DNA from: CBDVAK01 sp965371945 | GTDB lineage: Bacteria > Pseudomonadota > Gammaproteobacteria > Competibacterales > JAHEDQ01 | Direction of reading: 5' to 3' | Length of the DNA: 24,835 nucleotides | Assembly (NCBI GenBank): GCA_965371945.1 | Contig: CBDVAK010000011.1 | Span: 1 to 24,835, forward strand | Part shown: one piece after another, positions 15,401-23,086 of the stretch | Layout of the letters: every line of letters starts with the position of its first letter | How positions within the stretch are numbered: the stretch's first letter is position 1 | The notes under the pieces: generated by a model | The model's input: the letters and a program-made list of their open reading frames with translations, nothing else | The model's database searches: none | Told to the model about the DNA's origin: nothing | Translations under genes and position numbers: made by a program

Positions 15401-16984
15401 GATGCCCTGATGCCCAAACTGGACGGCTTCGCCGCCTGTAGGCGAATCAGAAGTCTGCCCGGTGGCAACCAGGTTCCGATTCTGATCGTCACAGGGCTGG
15501 ACGACGATGATTCGATCGAGAGGGCATTCGGTGCCGGCGCCACGGATTACATCCCCAAACCGGTGCATTTCGGTGTGCTGCGGCAGCGTGTCGGACGTTT
15601 ACTGGAGGCTGCGCGCGCGGAAAAACACGTTCATCACCTGGCCTACCATGACCCGTTGACCGGACTTCCCAATCGGGCCATGTGCACCGAGCGACTCGGC
15701 GAAATGATCGCGCGCAGCCGACCACAAGGCGAGCGGCTGTCGGTGTTGTTCCTTGATCTCGATCGTTTCAAGCTGGTCAACGACACGTTGGGGCACGATG
15801 TGGGTGATTTATTGCTCAAAGCGGTAGCGGACCGCATCAAGGGTGGGGTGAGATCCTGCGATCTGGTCGCGCGCCTGGGTGGGGACGAATTCATCGTCAT
15901 ACTGGACGGTGTCAAGACCCTGGATGTGGTGGGATCGATTGCTGACAAGATCACCACCGTGCTGTCCGCGCCATTCGTGTTCATGGGTCAGGAAATGTAT
16001 GTCACAACCAGTATCGGCATATCGGTCTACCCGGATCATGGCGATGATATCGGCACGTTGATGAAGCGCGCCGACACGGCTATGTTCCGGGCCAAGGAAA
16101 CCGGGGCGCGCCATCAGTTCTACGAACAGGGTATGGAAGCGGCGATGTCGCAGCGACTGTTGATGGAGTCTGAACTTCGCCGCGCCCTGGAACGCGATGA
16201 ACTGGTGCTTCATTACCAGCCGCAGGCTGACCTGCATAGTGGTCGGATCGTTGGCGCGGAGGCATTGGTTCGCTGGCAGCATCCGGTGCGTGGCTTGCTG
16301 CCGCCTTCGGAATTTATCGGCATCGCCGAGGAGACTGGCCTTATCGTGCCGCTGGGAGAATGGGTGCTACGCAACGCCTGCCTGCAGTTGCGCAGCTGGA
16401 TTGACAAAGGCTATGAATCGCTGAAGATGGCGGTCAATCTGTCCAGCCGCCAGCTCGGAGAGGCGGAACTTGCGGCCGTGGTAGGCGGGATTCTGGATGA
16501 GGCTGGCGTCCCGGCAGAACGTTTGGAACTGGAGATTACCGAAAGCACCATCATGAACCGGGCCGAGGACGGCGTCGTGGTGTTGCGTCAGCTCAAGGAA
16601 CTGGGCGTACAGTTGTCGATTGATGACTTCGGAACCGGCTATTCGTCGCTCAGTTCTCTCAAGCGGTTTCCGGTTGACATGCTCAAAATCGATCGCTCGT
16701 TCGTGCGTGACAGCGACAGCGATCCTGATGACGCGGCCATCATCGGCGGTATCGTCGCGCTCGCCCGCAGCCTGCGCCTGGTCACGGTTGCCGAGGGTGT
16801 GGAAACTGCCGATCAGTATCTGTTTCTGCAAGACCTCCAATGCGACCTCATGCAGGGTTATTTCCTCAGTGAACCATTGCCGGCCGGGGTTTTTGAGCAG
16901 CGCATGCTCGAAAGCAGCCCTGAGCTTCCGGTTGCCAACAAGAAGGTCACGCGAATCCGGGATCATCGGCTCACCAGACGCTGA
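12488..16984 (+). CDS. Hybrid sensor kinase with phosphorelay, GGDEF and EAL
   Basis: This 1498-aa inner-membrane protein combines sensing, phosphorelay and c-di-GMP turnover. In order: TM1 (16–38), extracytoplasmic sensor (~39–183), TM2 (~184–201), HAMP (~202–256), HisKA with SHELRTP (His280), and an HATPase with NLIGNAIKF, DTGIGI and GGTGLGL. Then come REC1 (D522/D523, D571), REC2 (D707), HPt with AHSIKGSS (His852), REC3 (D972), GGDEF (GGDEF at 1131–1135, inhibitory-site RSCD at 1122–1125) and EAL (EALVRW at 1258–1263; DDFGTGYSSL, KIDRSF and EGVE intact). All sites look functional, so the protein could both make and degrade c-di-GMP. The start is GTG at 12488 with AGGGGA upstream. It closes the six-gene block, 77 bases after the binding protein. 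Confidence 0.93.
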   Translation: MGWVRDLLARTSFRQQLALAFSVGIALLALASSLVIANLSSRTMQSGIVDTGLQVTESLARQSGLALLYRSPENSRESMAATLGFPDVLGVAVFTVDHELLFEQGQPTLPSGVVGLWPDSTRMESESDTSWYFVAPVYAGADDDARDSPFAAEPALPDLLGFVRVVMGKETLANMSRDVLRVNLVVSVSLAVLILAVLLAITRRVTTPLRNLANTMQRAEEGETNLRAEVRGPRDIVHMEVAFNTMMEVLEAREQELRGARDLAMESARSKGEFAANVSHELRTPLNGVLGMLELLQGTGLTPRQREYVGVACGSGEALLSLIDDILDFSKNDAGRLEIETTDFDLQNMLDEIVGLLAGQAQRKDVDLAYVMTEDVPHELVGDSGRIRQVLINLIGNAIKFTDQGEVEVSVCRVQGTQELLSLRFQVRDTGIGIAEEALARVFEPFSQADGSTTRRFGGTGLGLAICKQLVTLMGGDMSLESEAGKGSCFSFVVPLKKSADLLSSPTPGQDDLVGLRVLAVDDSPASVAFLRQTFASWSCSFSSALEPTEGLAMAEAAATRGRPFDIMLVDEALPGMASDIMIRKFAATDGGLVLMTNQWGSVRAEEPHAGVAGSLSKPIRKGALQQCIESVMRRHGSAGPDPDHNEQQPRLYFPGSRILVVEDNRANQQVALGMLERLGCQVEIVGDGVEAVEAVSRQHWDLVLMDCQMPQMDGFDATRQIRKLEGGRSRVPIVAMTANAQKGDSERCLASGMDDYLAKPLRIATLRERLVSWLAGSGVDGQPRDIDVVQTDAPAGQGSLDPGVLAELRETLGSAYAKMVGFYLEDTPGHIQAIEAAVGEGDADRLHAIAHSIKGSSRNLGAERLADICKQLEDIGRSGVVSGADSILVSLKREYDQVKDGLADELPTAAGGTTSGDGTDARVLVVDDDRSMRVALHNILEQDGYRIQEASNGEMAVSICERHLPDLVLMDALMPKLDGFAACRRIRSLPGGNQVPILIVTGLDDDDSIERAFGAGATDYIPKPVHFGVLRQRVGRLLEAARAEKHVHHLAYHDPLTGLPNRAMCTERLGEMIARSRPQGERLSVLFLDLDRFKLVNDTLGHDVGDLLLKAVADRIKGGVRSCDLVARLGGDEFIVILDGVKTLDVVGSIADKITTVLSAPFVFMGQEMYVTTSIGISVYPDHGDDIGTLMKRADTAMFRAKETGARHQFYEQGMEAAMSQRLLMESELRRALERDELVLHYQPQADLHSGRIVGAEALVRWQHPVRGLLPPSEFIGIAEETGLIVPLGEWVLRNACLQLRSWIDKGYESLKMAVNLSSRQLGEAELAAVVGGILDEAGVPAERLELEITESTIMNRAEDGVVVLRQLKELGVQLSIDDFGTGYSSLSSLKRFPVDMLKIDRSFVRDSDSDPDDAAIIGGIVALARSLRLVTVAEGVETADQYLFLQDLQCDLMQGYFLSEPLPAGVFEQRMLESSPELPVANKKVTRIRDHRLTRR

Positions 16985-17006
16985 TCCTGTCGTCAGCCGC
17001 CGGGCT

Positions 17007-17037
17007 TTGCTACCTGCATGCGCGACGGGTATACAAT
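17007..17037 (+). promoter_or_regulatory. Putative sigma-70 promoter for the DUF2970 gene
   Basis: TTGCTA (17007–17012) lies 17 bases before TATACA (17030–17035), overlapping TACAAT (17032–17037). It falls in the 84-base spacer between the hybrid kinase and the small membrane protein, about 30 bases before its start. Confidence 0.45.
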
Positions 17038-17068
17038 AGCGTCACCATCGATCCTTGGAGTCGAGATC

Positions 17069-17269
17069 GTGTCTCAGGATGACAAACCCAGCCTTTTCGA
17101 CGTGGTGCGCAGCGTCTTGATGGCGTTCCTTGGCGTGCAGAGTGGCGCTAATCGGGAACGCGATTTCACCCGCGGCAACGCGGGTGTGTTCATCGCGGTA
17201 GGTGTGGTGTTGACACTGATGTTCCTGGTGGCAGTCTATGCGGTCGTACAACTGGCATTACCCGACTGA
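17069..17269 (+). CDS. DUF2970 small membrane protein
   Basis: This 66-aa protein has the DUF2970 pattern: a short cytoplasmic part (SVLMAFLGVQSGANRERDF, conserved in the family) followed by one transmembrane helix (about residues 40–63, VFIAVGVVLTLMFLVAVYAVV). The function is unknown. The start is GTG at 17069 with GGAG at 17057–17060; the upstream in-frame ATG at 17018 overlaps the promoter and has no good ribosome-binding site. It converges on the DUF2333 gene with a 50-base gap. Confidence 0.8.
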   Translation: MSQDDKPSLFDVVRSVLMAFLGVQSGANRERDFTRGNAGVFIAVGVVLTLMFLVAVYAVVQLALPD

Positions 17270-17271
17270 TC

Positions 17272-17287
17272 CCGATGGGTTGTCGGG
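17272..17287. terminator. Weak hairpin between convergent genes
   Basis: CCCGA and TCGGG pair around a 6–7-base loop in the 50-base space where the DUF2970 and DUF2333 genes converge. There is no T-tract on either side, so a bidirectional terminator is only a possibility. Confidence 0.2.
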
Positions 17288-17319
17288 GCACGCAGAGGGC
17301 TCGGGCGGCAGGGTCGGGT

Positions 17320-18387
17320 TCAGCCTTGCGTGAGCAGGCTCCTGAGGTCGATCAGGGCCGCATTGGCGCGCGATATATACGATGCCATCACCAGTGAGTG
17401 ATTGGCGAACAGCCCGAAACCGGTACCGTTGAGTATCATCGGGCTCCACAGCGTATCCTGTGTTCCTCGCAACTCGCGGATAATCTGCCTCAACGACACT
17501 CGTGCATTTTTGTTCTTGAGTACCCCCTGAAAATCAATCTCGATGGCCTCCAGGAACTGGATCAGCGCCCAGGCTGATCCACGCGTCTCATAGAAGACGT
17601 TGTCGATCAGGGACCAGGGCGTTTTGACCAGCACTTCGTCCGGCTGTGCCGTGGACCCCTGTGCGCTGGGGTCGCCGGCCAGGTTGGTATTGATGCGAGG
17701 CTGTCCGACGCTGGCTGAAAGTCTTTGCGACAGGCTGCCGAGACGTTTTCCGATCACTGCCAGCCAGTCACGCAGATTGTCAGCGCGGGTATAGAACTGC
17801 GCGTTGGACTTATCAGGGTCCGCCAAGCGTGACAAATAACTCTGCAGGGCCTTGATACCCTTTCGATATTCGGATTCGGTCGACGGCAGTATCCAGGAAT
17901 CGTTGGGGAAACTGAACTGCGGTTCCGCTTTCATCAGATCCTTGTCCTCGGTGGACTGGGTCTGCGACCGGCTGAAATCATTTCTAGTAACCCGGACGAT
18001 GTCCCGAACCTGCGTCAGCACGCCGTATTCCCAACTCGGCATGTTGTCCAGGTAGACGCCTGGTGGCATCACATCGTTGCTCAGATAGCCGCCCGGTTTG
18101 TCGAGCAGAGTGCTGGCGACACGAATGATAGTCGCTGTGGTGACGTAACCGGGGACCAGCAGCTGACCATTGGCCAGTGCCATTTCCTCGGCGGAACCGC
18201 GAACATCGAAGCCCTCCGGTTCGCTGCTCCAGATCATACCCAGTATGACCACCGCGACAGCGGCAGTGGACAGGAGCACTGCCGCCGTCCACAGCATGCC
18301 CTTTTCACGCAGGGTGCGCGGGCTGAACAACCGCAGCAGGCGAGACAATGGATTGGAGGATCTCTTACTGATCTGGGTATCGTTCAA
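17320..18387 (-). CDS. DUF2333 family membrane-anchored protein
   Basis: This 355-aa protein matches the DUF2333 pattern of Gammaproteobacteria. A short basic cytoplasmic N-terminus (~1–30) is followed by one transmembrane helix (about 32–54, LWTAAVLLSTAAVAVVILGM) and a soluble, probably periplasmic domain. Conserved-looking segments include LANGQLLVPGYVTTATIIRVA, GGYLSNDVMPPGVYLDNMPSWEYGVL and FYTRADNLRDWLAVIGKRLGSLSQRLSA. No enzymatic motif is seen and the function is unknown. The start appears to be TTG (complement of 18385–18387) with an AGGTGA-type ribosome-binding site close upstream. It follows valS on the same strand, separated by 304 bases that contain the MITE. Confidence 0.82.
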   Translation of the reverse strand: MNDTQISKRSSNPLSRLLRLFSPRTLREKGMLWTAAVLLSTAAVAVVILGMIWSSEPEGFDVRGSAEEMALANGQLLVPGYVTTATIIRVASTLLDKPGGYLSNDVMPPGVYLDNMPSWEYGVLTQVRDIVRVTRNDFSRSQTQSTEDKDLMKAEPQFSFPNDSWILPSTESEYRKGIKALQSYLSRLADPDKSNAQFYTRADNLRDWLAVIGKRLGSLSQRLSASVGQPRINTNLAGDPSAQGSTAQPDEVLVKTPWSLIDNVFYETRGSAWALIQFLEAIEIDFQGVLKNKNARVSLRQIIRELRGTQDTLWSPMILNGTGFGLFANHSLVMASYISRANAALIDLRSLLTQG

Positions 18388-18528
18388 GTGGTCACCTTTG
18401 TGGCCCGGGTTGTTGCTTCCAGCCCGGATGTTTCATGAGCTGACGCGACGATTGCGTCAGGAATTATTTCATGGGGAATCTTGCCATAGAGCGGCATATC
18501 GGTGTTCGCGACATGCCGATCATCCTCA
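18388..18528. other. Spacer between DUF2333 and the MITE
   Basis: Together with the MITE this makes a 304-base gap without a supported gene. It holds two small dyads: GACGC/GCGTC, near 18433–18449, and CGGCAT/ATGCCG, near 18492–18518. The second would have lain just downstream of the valS stop before the MITE inserted and may be the remnant of its terminator. A short minus-strand frame ends on the DUF2333 start codon but has no ribosome-binding site. Confidence 0.4.
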
Positions 18529-18532
18529 CTAG

Positions 18533-18691
18533 GAGGCTGTCCGAGGACAGCGATCGTAGCGAGGGCGAGTCCGATTGAGTCAGATTTTTCGATCATTTGA
18601 GGCGAATAGTAGTGCTATTTAACGAACAGGATCGGAAAATATGGCCAATCAGGCTTGTCCGCAGTAGATCAGTCTGTTCTCGGACAGCCTC
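18533..18691. mobile_element. MITE-like element, 159 bp
   Basis: The terminal inverted repeats are 18 bp: GAGGCTGTCCGAGGACAG at 18533–18550 and its complement at 18674–18691, matching at 17 of 18 positions. CTAG flanks both sides (18529–18532 and 18692–18695), as expected for a 4-bp target duplication. The interior encodes nothing and shows further imperfect complementarity (GTCCGATTGAG-type and TTTTTCGATC-type arms), so the whole unit can fold into one long hairpin. This is the structure of a non-autonomous miniature element mobilised by a transposase elsewhere. A CTAG/YTAR target fits the IS5 group, but the family is not assigned here. Confidence 0.82.
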
Positions 18692-21460
18692 CTAGAGCTG
18701 CCGGATCTGCTCGAGCTGTTGCTGTAGCCCGGAGATCAGGGTCCGCAACTCGGCCACCCGCTCCCGCTCCCGTTCCACGATCTGCGTGGGTGCACGCTCG
18801 ACGAAGCCGCTGTTGGAAAGTTTGGCCTCACCCTTACGCAGATCGGCGTCCGCCTTGCCGATGGCTTTTTCCAGTCTTTTGGTTTCGGCATCCTTGTCGA
18901 TCAACCCGGCCAGGGGAATCAGTATCCGCAGTTCACCGACCATCGCAGTGGCGGAGTCCGGGGCCTTGTCCTCCGGTTTCAACCAGGTGACGGAGGCCAG
19001 TCTGGCCAAGCTGCGTAAATAGGGTTCGTTGCGGTCGAACCGGTCCTGGTCCGCGGCGTCGCCATCCTGCAGCAGTACCGGAAGCGCCTTGCCCGGGGAG
19101 ATGTCCATCTGCGCGCGGATACGGCGTACCCCCAGTATGAACTCCCGTACCCAGTCCAGTTCGGCGATCGCTGTGGGATCAATCTTGCCGGGATCCGCGG
19201 TTGGGTAGCGGCTCAAAGCGATGCTTGCCCCGATATTACCACTGAGCGGTGCCACCCGCTGCCAGACTTCTTCGGTGATAAACGGCATCAGCGGGTGGCT
19301 GAGCCGCAACAAGGCGTCGAGTACCCTGACCAGGGTACGGCGTGTGCCCCGGAGCCGGGCGGGTGGGCTGTCGGCGCTGGTCAGCACCGTCTTGGCCAGT
19401 TCCAGATACCAGTCACAATATTCGTTCCAGACGAATTCGTAGATGGTCTGCGCGGCCTGATCGAGCCGGAAAGCCTGCATGGCCTCCCCGACCTCCTGCT
19501 CGGCAATCTGCAACCGCGACACGATCCAGCGGTCCGCCACGGTCAGCTCGATCTCGGCGCCCGCGTCGACACCGGTGTCCTCGCCTTCGGTATTCATCAG
19601 CACATAGCGGGCAGCGTTCCAGATCTTGTTGCAGAAGTTTCGATAGCCCTCGATACGGCCCAGGTCGAAGATCACATCGCGGCCGGTGGTGGCCAGTGCG
19701 GCGAATGTGAAACGCAGCGCATCGGTGCCGTAGCCCTTGATTCCGTTGGGAAAATGCTTGCGGGTGGCCTGCTCGATTCGTGGCGCCAGTTGCGGCTGCA
19801 TCAATCCGGTGGTGCGCTTTGCAACCAGAGCTTCCAGGTCGATGCCATCGATCAGATCGATCGGGTCGAGCACGTTGCCCTTCGACTTCGACATCTTGTT
19901 GCCGTCCTGGTCGCGGACCAGGCCGTGGATGTAGACCTCGTGAAAGGGCACTTCATCCATGATGTAGAGGCCCATCATCACCATGCGGGCCACCCAGAAA
20001 AAGATGATATCGAAACCGGTGACCAGCACATTGGTGGGGTAGAAGTCCTTCAGCGCCGCGGTGTCGTCCGGCCAGCCCAGCGTCGCGAACGGCCAGAAAG
20101 CCGAGGAAAACCAGGTGTCGAGTACATCCTCGTCCTGGCGCAGCGCAATGTCGGGGCCAAAGCCGTGAGCTTCGCGGATTTCCTCTTCACTGTGGCCGAC
20201 GTAGACATTGCCCTGGTCGTCATACCAGGCCGGAATACGATGACCCCACCAGATCTGCCGGCTGATGCACCAGTCCTCGATGTTGGTCATCCATTCGTAG
20301 TAGGTCTTGTCCCAGTTGCCTGGAATAAACCGGATTCGTCCGGATTGCACAGCCTCGATCGCGGGACCCGCCAGCGGTGCCGCCCGCACGAACCATTGAT
20401 CGGTGAGATAAGGCTCGATCACTGCACCCGAGCGGTCACCGCGTGGCACCACCATACGGTGCTTTTCGACACTCGAGAGCAAGCCGGCAACCTCGAGGTC
20501 CGCGACAATCTGTTCGCGTGCCTCGTAGCGATCCATGCCGCGATAGCGCTCGGGTGCGTTGTCGTTGATGCGGGCTTCGAATGTGAAGATATTGATCTGC
20601 TCCAGATCATGCCGTTGCCCGACGGCATAATCGTTGAAATCGTGCGCGGGCGTGATTTTCACGCAACCGGTGCCAAACTCAGGGTCCACATACTCGTCAG
20701 CGATGATCGGAATGGTGCGACCGGTGAGCGGTAGCTCGACCGATTGTCCCAGCAAGGTGCGGTAGCGCTCATCTTGCGGATGGACCGCAACCGCGCTGTC
20801 GCCGAGCATGGTTTCAGGGCGCGTGGTGGCGACCACCAGCGCGCCGTCGCCTGACACCAGCGGATAGCGCAGGTGCCAGATATGGCCCTGTTCCTCTTCC
20901 GACACCACCTCCAGGTCAGAAACCGCGGTATGCAGTACCGGGTCCCAGTTGACCAGGCGCTTGCCTCGATATATCAGGTTGTCACGGTAAAGACGGACAA
21001 AGACCTCGCGCACCGCGCGCGACAGCCCCTCGTCCATGGTGAAGCGTTCCCGGGACCAGTCCACCGAAGCGCCCATCCGTCGCAATTGTCGGGTAATGTT
21101 CCCGCCCGACTGTTCCCGCCACTCCCAGACCCGGTGGACAAAGTCGTCCCGGCTCAGGTCGTGGCGTGTCTTGCCCTCGGCGTTGAGCTGTCTTTCGACC
21201 ACCATCTGGGTGGCGATTCCGGCGTGGTCGGTACCCGGTTGCCACAGCGCCTTCCGTCCCCGCATGCGCTGATAGCGAATCATCGCATCCATGATCGTGT
21301 ACTGGAATGCGTGCCCCATATGCAATGTGCCGGTGATGTTGGGGGGCGGAATCATGATGCAATAGGGTTCGCCGTCGCCACCGGGTTGAAAGAACCCGGA
21401 TGTCTCCCAGATCTGGTACCACTTTTGTTCGATGGCGCCGGGTTCGTAAGTTTTGTCCAT
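18692..21460 (-). CDS. valS: Valyl-tRNA synthetase
   Basis: This class Ia aminoacyl-tRNA synthetase charges tRNA-Val and has 922 aa. The HIGH-type motif is in PPPNITGTLHMGHAF (HMGH at 47–50) and the KMSKS motif is at 522–526. The inserted CP1 editing domain lies between them (TTRPETMLGDSAVAVHP, KITPAHDFND). The anticodon-binding domain and the C-terminal coiled coil of the ValRS family (LEKAIGKADADLRKGEAKL … LQQQLEQIRQL) are present, so the protein is full length. Its TAG stop (18692–18694) is part of the CTAG at the MITE edge. It follows holC on the same strand with a 95-base gap, the usual holC–valS order. Confidence 0.98.
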   Translation of the reverse strand: MDKTYEPGAIEQKWYQIWETSGFFQPGGDGEPYCIMIPPPNITGTLHMGHAFQYTIMDAMIRYQRMRGRKALWQPGTDHAGIATQMVVERQLNAEGKTRHDLSRDDFVHRVWEWREQSGGNITRQLRRMGASVDWSRERFTMDEGLSRAVREVFVRLYRDNLIYRGKRLVNWDPVLHTAVSDLEVVSEEEQGHIWHLRYPLVSGDGALVVATTRPETMLGDSAVAVHPQDERYRTLLGQSVELPLTGRTIPIIADEYVDPEFGTGCVKITPAHDFNDYAVGQRHDLEQINIFTFEARINDNAPERYRGMDRYEAREQIVADLEVAGLLSSVEKHRMVVPRGDRSGAVIEPYLTDQWFVRAAPLAGPAIEAVQSGRIRFIPGNWDKTYYEWMTNIEDWCISRQIWWGHRIPAWYDDQGNVYVGHSEEEIREAHGFGPDIALRQDEDVLDTWFSSAFWPFATLGWPDDTAALKDFYPTNVLVTGFDIIFFWVARMVMMGLYIMDEVPFHEVYIHGLVRDQDGNKMSKSKGNVLDPIDLIDGIDLEALVAKRTTGLMQPQLAPRIEQATRKHFPNGIKGYGTDALRFTFAALATTGRDVIFDLGRIEGYRNFCNKIWNAARYVLMNTEGEDTGVDAGAEIELTVADRWIVSRLQIAEQEVGEAMQAFRLDQAAQTIYEFVWNEYCDWYLELAKTVLTSADSPPARLRGTRRTLVRVLDALLRLSHPLMPFITEEVWQRVAPLSGNIGASIALSRYPTADPGKIDPTAIAELDWVREFILGVRRIRAQMDISPGKALPVLLQDGDAADQDRFDRNEPYLRSLARLASVTWLKPEDKAPDSATAMVGELRILIPLAGLIDKDAETKRLEKAIGKADADLRKGEAKLSNSGFVERAPTQIVERERERVAELRTLISGLQQQLEQIRQL

Positions 21461-21555
21461 GCTGTCAAATCGGTCCGAAGAGGTGTTGGCTGCGGCTGCG
21501 AATCAGCGCGGCAGTATAGCCCAGCCCGGGCGGGGCGTGTCGCAGCCGGCGTGAT

Positions 21556-21978
21556 CTATAGTTGGTGGGTGTGCAGCGGGTAGCCGCGCTCCCGGTAGAA
21601 GCGAAAACGCTCGCGTGACAGCGCTCGCGCCTCCTGGTCCGGGCCGACCAGTTCGGCGACCCGCTCGAAGCGGCTGAAGAATTCCGGAATTTCGTGGGTC
21701 AGGTTGACGAGAACCTCCGGTTCCACCACAGGGTCCTGGTGATGGCCAATCACTACCGGCGCCGGATCCACGGTGGTGCCCGAGTAGATCTCATGCGGTA
21801 CGAAACTGCCGTCACGAAAGGTCCACAGCAGTCGGTCGAGTCTGCCGGCCTGGTCGGAGTCCTCGACATGCAGGTAGACCTTGTGCCCCAACCCCAGAAT
21901 CTTCTCGCTCAGGCGACAGGCCACCAGCTCCGGGCCTGGACCGGAATCCGGAATAATGTAGAAGTCGATCCGGGTCAT
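21556..21978 (-). CDS. holC: DNA polymerase III subunit chi
   Basis: Chi is a clamp-loader accessory subunit that binds SSB and psi. The 140-aa chain begins MTRIDFYIIPD and shows the chi pattern: ACRLSEKILGLGHKVYLHVED, then LDRLLWTFRDGSFVPHE, PVVIGHH, LVNLTHEIPEFFSRFERVAELV and ARALSRERFRFYRERGYPLHTHQL. The ATG at 21978 is chosen because it matches the family N-terminus; a TTG 30 bases upstream would add ten unconvincing residues. No strong ribosome-binding site precedes either. In many gammaproteobacteria pepA lies upstream of holC; here the neighbour is a divergent SDR gene instead. Confidence 0.92.
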   Translation of the reverse strand: MTRIDFYIIPDSGPGPELVACRLSEKILGLGHKVYLHVEDSDQAGRLDRLLWTFRDGSFVPHEIYSGTTVDPAPVVIGHHQDPVVEPEVLVNLTHEIPEFFSRFERVAELVGPDQEARALSRERFRFYRERGYPLHTHQL

Positions 21979-22011
21979 TGCCGGCGTGCCGCCATCACTA
22001 GCTCCCAATGA

Positions 22012-22040
22012 TTCAGTTCAGCCAAACCTGATGGTATTGT
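22012..22040 (+). promoter_or_regulatory. Possible promoter for the SDR–glycosyltransferase pair
   Basis: TTCAGT (22012–22017) and TATTGT (22035–22040) are spaced by 17 bases, 32 bases before the SDR start, in the 93-base spacer divergent from holC. Both hexamers are imperfect. Confidence 0.3.
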
Positions 22041-22071
22041 CTTGCAACGGCACGGTGGCGTCGAGGTCTGG

Positions 22072-23079
22072 ATGCGGGTAGCAATTACGGGAGCAAGCGG
22101 ATTCCTGGGCGGCAATCTCGCGGTCATACTTGCCGATGCCGGCAATGAGGTGAGCTGTACCTACCGGTCTGCACGGCCACCGGCGCACCTGGATGGGAAG
22201 TCACTGCATTGGGTGCGGGCGGACCTCGGTGATCGCCAAGCACTGCACCAAGCGTTCCTGGGTCGTGATGTGGTGTACCACTGTGCCGCCAGTCTGGTGT
22301 TGGCGGGGAGTGTCAATGATCGCTTGCGAGCCGGCAATGTCGATGGTACTCGTAACGTCGTTGCGGCTGTGCGGGGCAGCGGTGCAGGTCGCCTGGTCCA
22401 TTGCTCCAGTATCATGACTTGTGCGGTTTCCGAAGACGGGCGGCCGGTGGATGAGGCACAGCCCTGGAATCTCGATCGCTATGGTCTGGCCAATGGCTAC
22501 GTATTGACCAAGAAAGCTGCGGAAGCCACCGTGCTGGATGCGGTCGAGGCCGGGCTGGATGCGGTGATCGTCAATCCCGCTGTTATGTTTGGTCCGCTCG
22601 ATGCCCGTCCAAGCTCGGGTCAGTTGATACTGGATGTGATCAACCGCCGTCTGCCCGGCTTCACCACTGGTATTCAGAACTTTGCTGACGTTCGGGATGT
22701 GTGCAGGGGCATGATCGCTGCCGCCAGTTCCGGGAAACGCGGACAGCGCTACATACTGGGGGGGCACAACAAGAGCTATCGGGATGTCATTTACTGCATC
22801 TCGAAACTGGCGGGCGTCAAGCCACCCCGCCACAGGTTGCCACGGTTGCTGGGTGCGGTGGCCGGTTATGCCGGTGATCTGCGCGAGCGTATCAGCGACC
22901 GACCGCAAATGGTCAACAGTGCTGGAATTCGGTGGGCCTACGCCTCCGGAGCACTGTATTCGTCCGCCAGGGCTGAACGCGAGCTGGGGTACCAGATCAG
23001 TCCACTGGAGCCCGCGATCTCTGACGCCATCGATTGGTTTCTCGCCAGAGGGATGTTGACCGTCAGGACGGACGCATGA
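22072..23079 (+). CDS. Extended SDR, NAD-dependent epimerase/dehydratase family
   Basis: This is a Rossmann-fold oxidoreductase of the extended short-chain dehydrogenase type (335 aa), close in pattern to dihydroflavonol-reductase/3-beta-HSD-like and HpnA-like proteins. The NAD(P)-binding TGASGFLG is at 6–13. VYHCAASLVL and NVDGTRNV follow, then HCSS with a catalytic-type Ser near 112–113. The YxxxK pair is Tyr143/Lys147, followed by NPAVMFGPLD. The C-terminal part is the substrate domain. ATG at 22072 has GAGG at 22063–22066; the TTG at 22042 is a poorer start. It lies a few bases before a glycosyltransferase gene, so it may modify a sugar or lipid acceptor in the same pathway (inference). 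The exact substrate is unknown. Confidence 0.85.
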   Translation: MRVAITGASGFLGGNLAVILADAGNEVSCTYRSARPPAHLDGKSLHWVRADLGDRQALHQAFLGRDVVYHCAASLVLAGSVNDRLRAGNVDGTRNVVAAVRGSGAGRLVHCSSIMTCAVSEDGRPVDEAQPWNLDRYGLANGYVLTKKAAEATVLDAVEAGLDAVIVNPAVMFGPLDARPSSGQLILDVINRRLPGFTTGIQNFADVRDVCRGMIAAASSGKRGQRYILGGHNKSYRDVIYCISKLAGVKPPRHRLPRLLGAVAGYAGDLRERISDRPQMVNSAGIRWAYASGALYSSARAERELGYQISPLEPAISDAIDWFLARGMLTVRTDA

Positions 23080-23086
23080 GCACCGT

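Noticed and set aside
18384..18596. Minus-strand frame of 70 codons running from the MITE into the DUF2333 start
   Set aside because: It begins inside the MITE, has no ribosome-binding site at any internal ATG, and the product is not recognisable; the TTGA overlap with DUF2333 is suggestive but insufficient.
19295..20734. Long open frame (479 codons) on the plus strand opposite valS
   Set aside because: It lies wholly antisense to valS, whose motifs are unmistakable; long antisense frames are expected in GC-rich genes.
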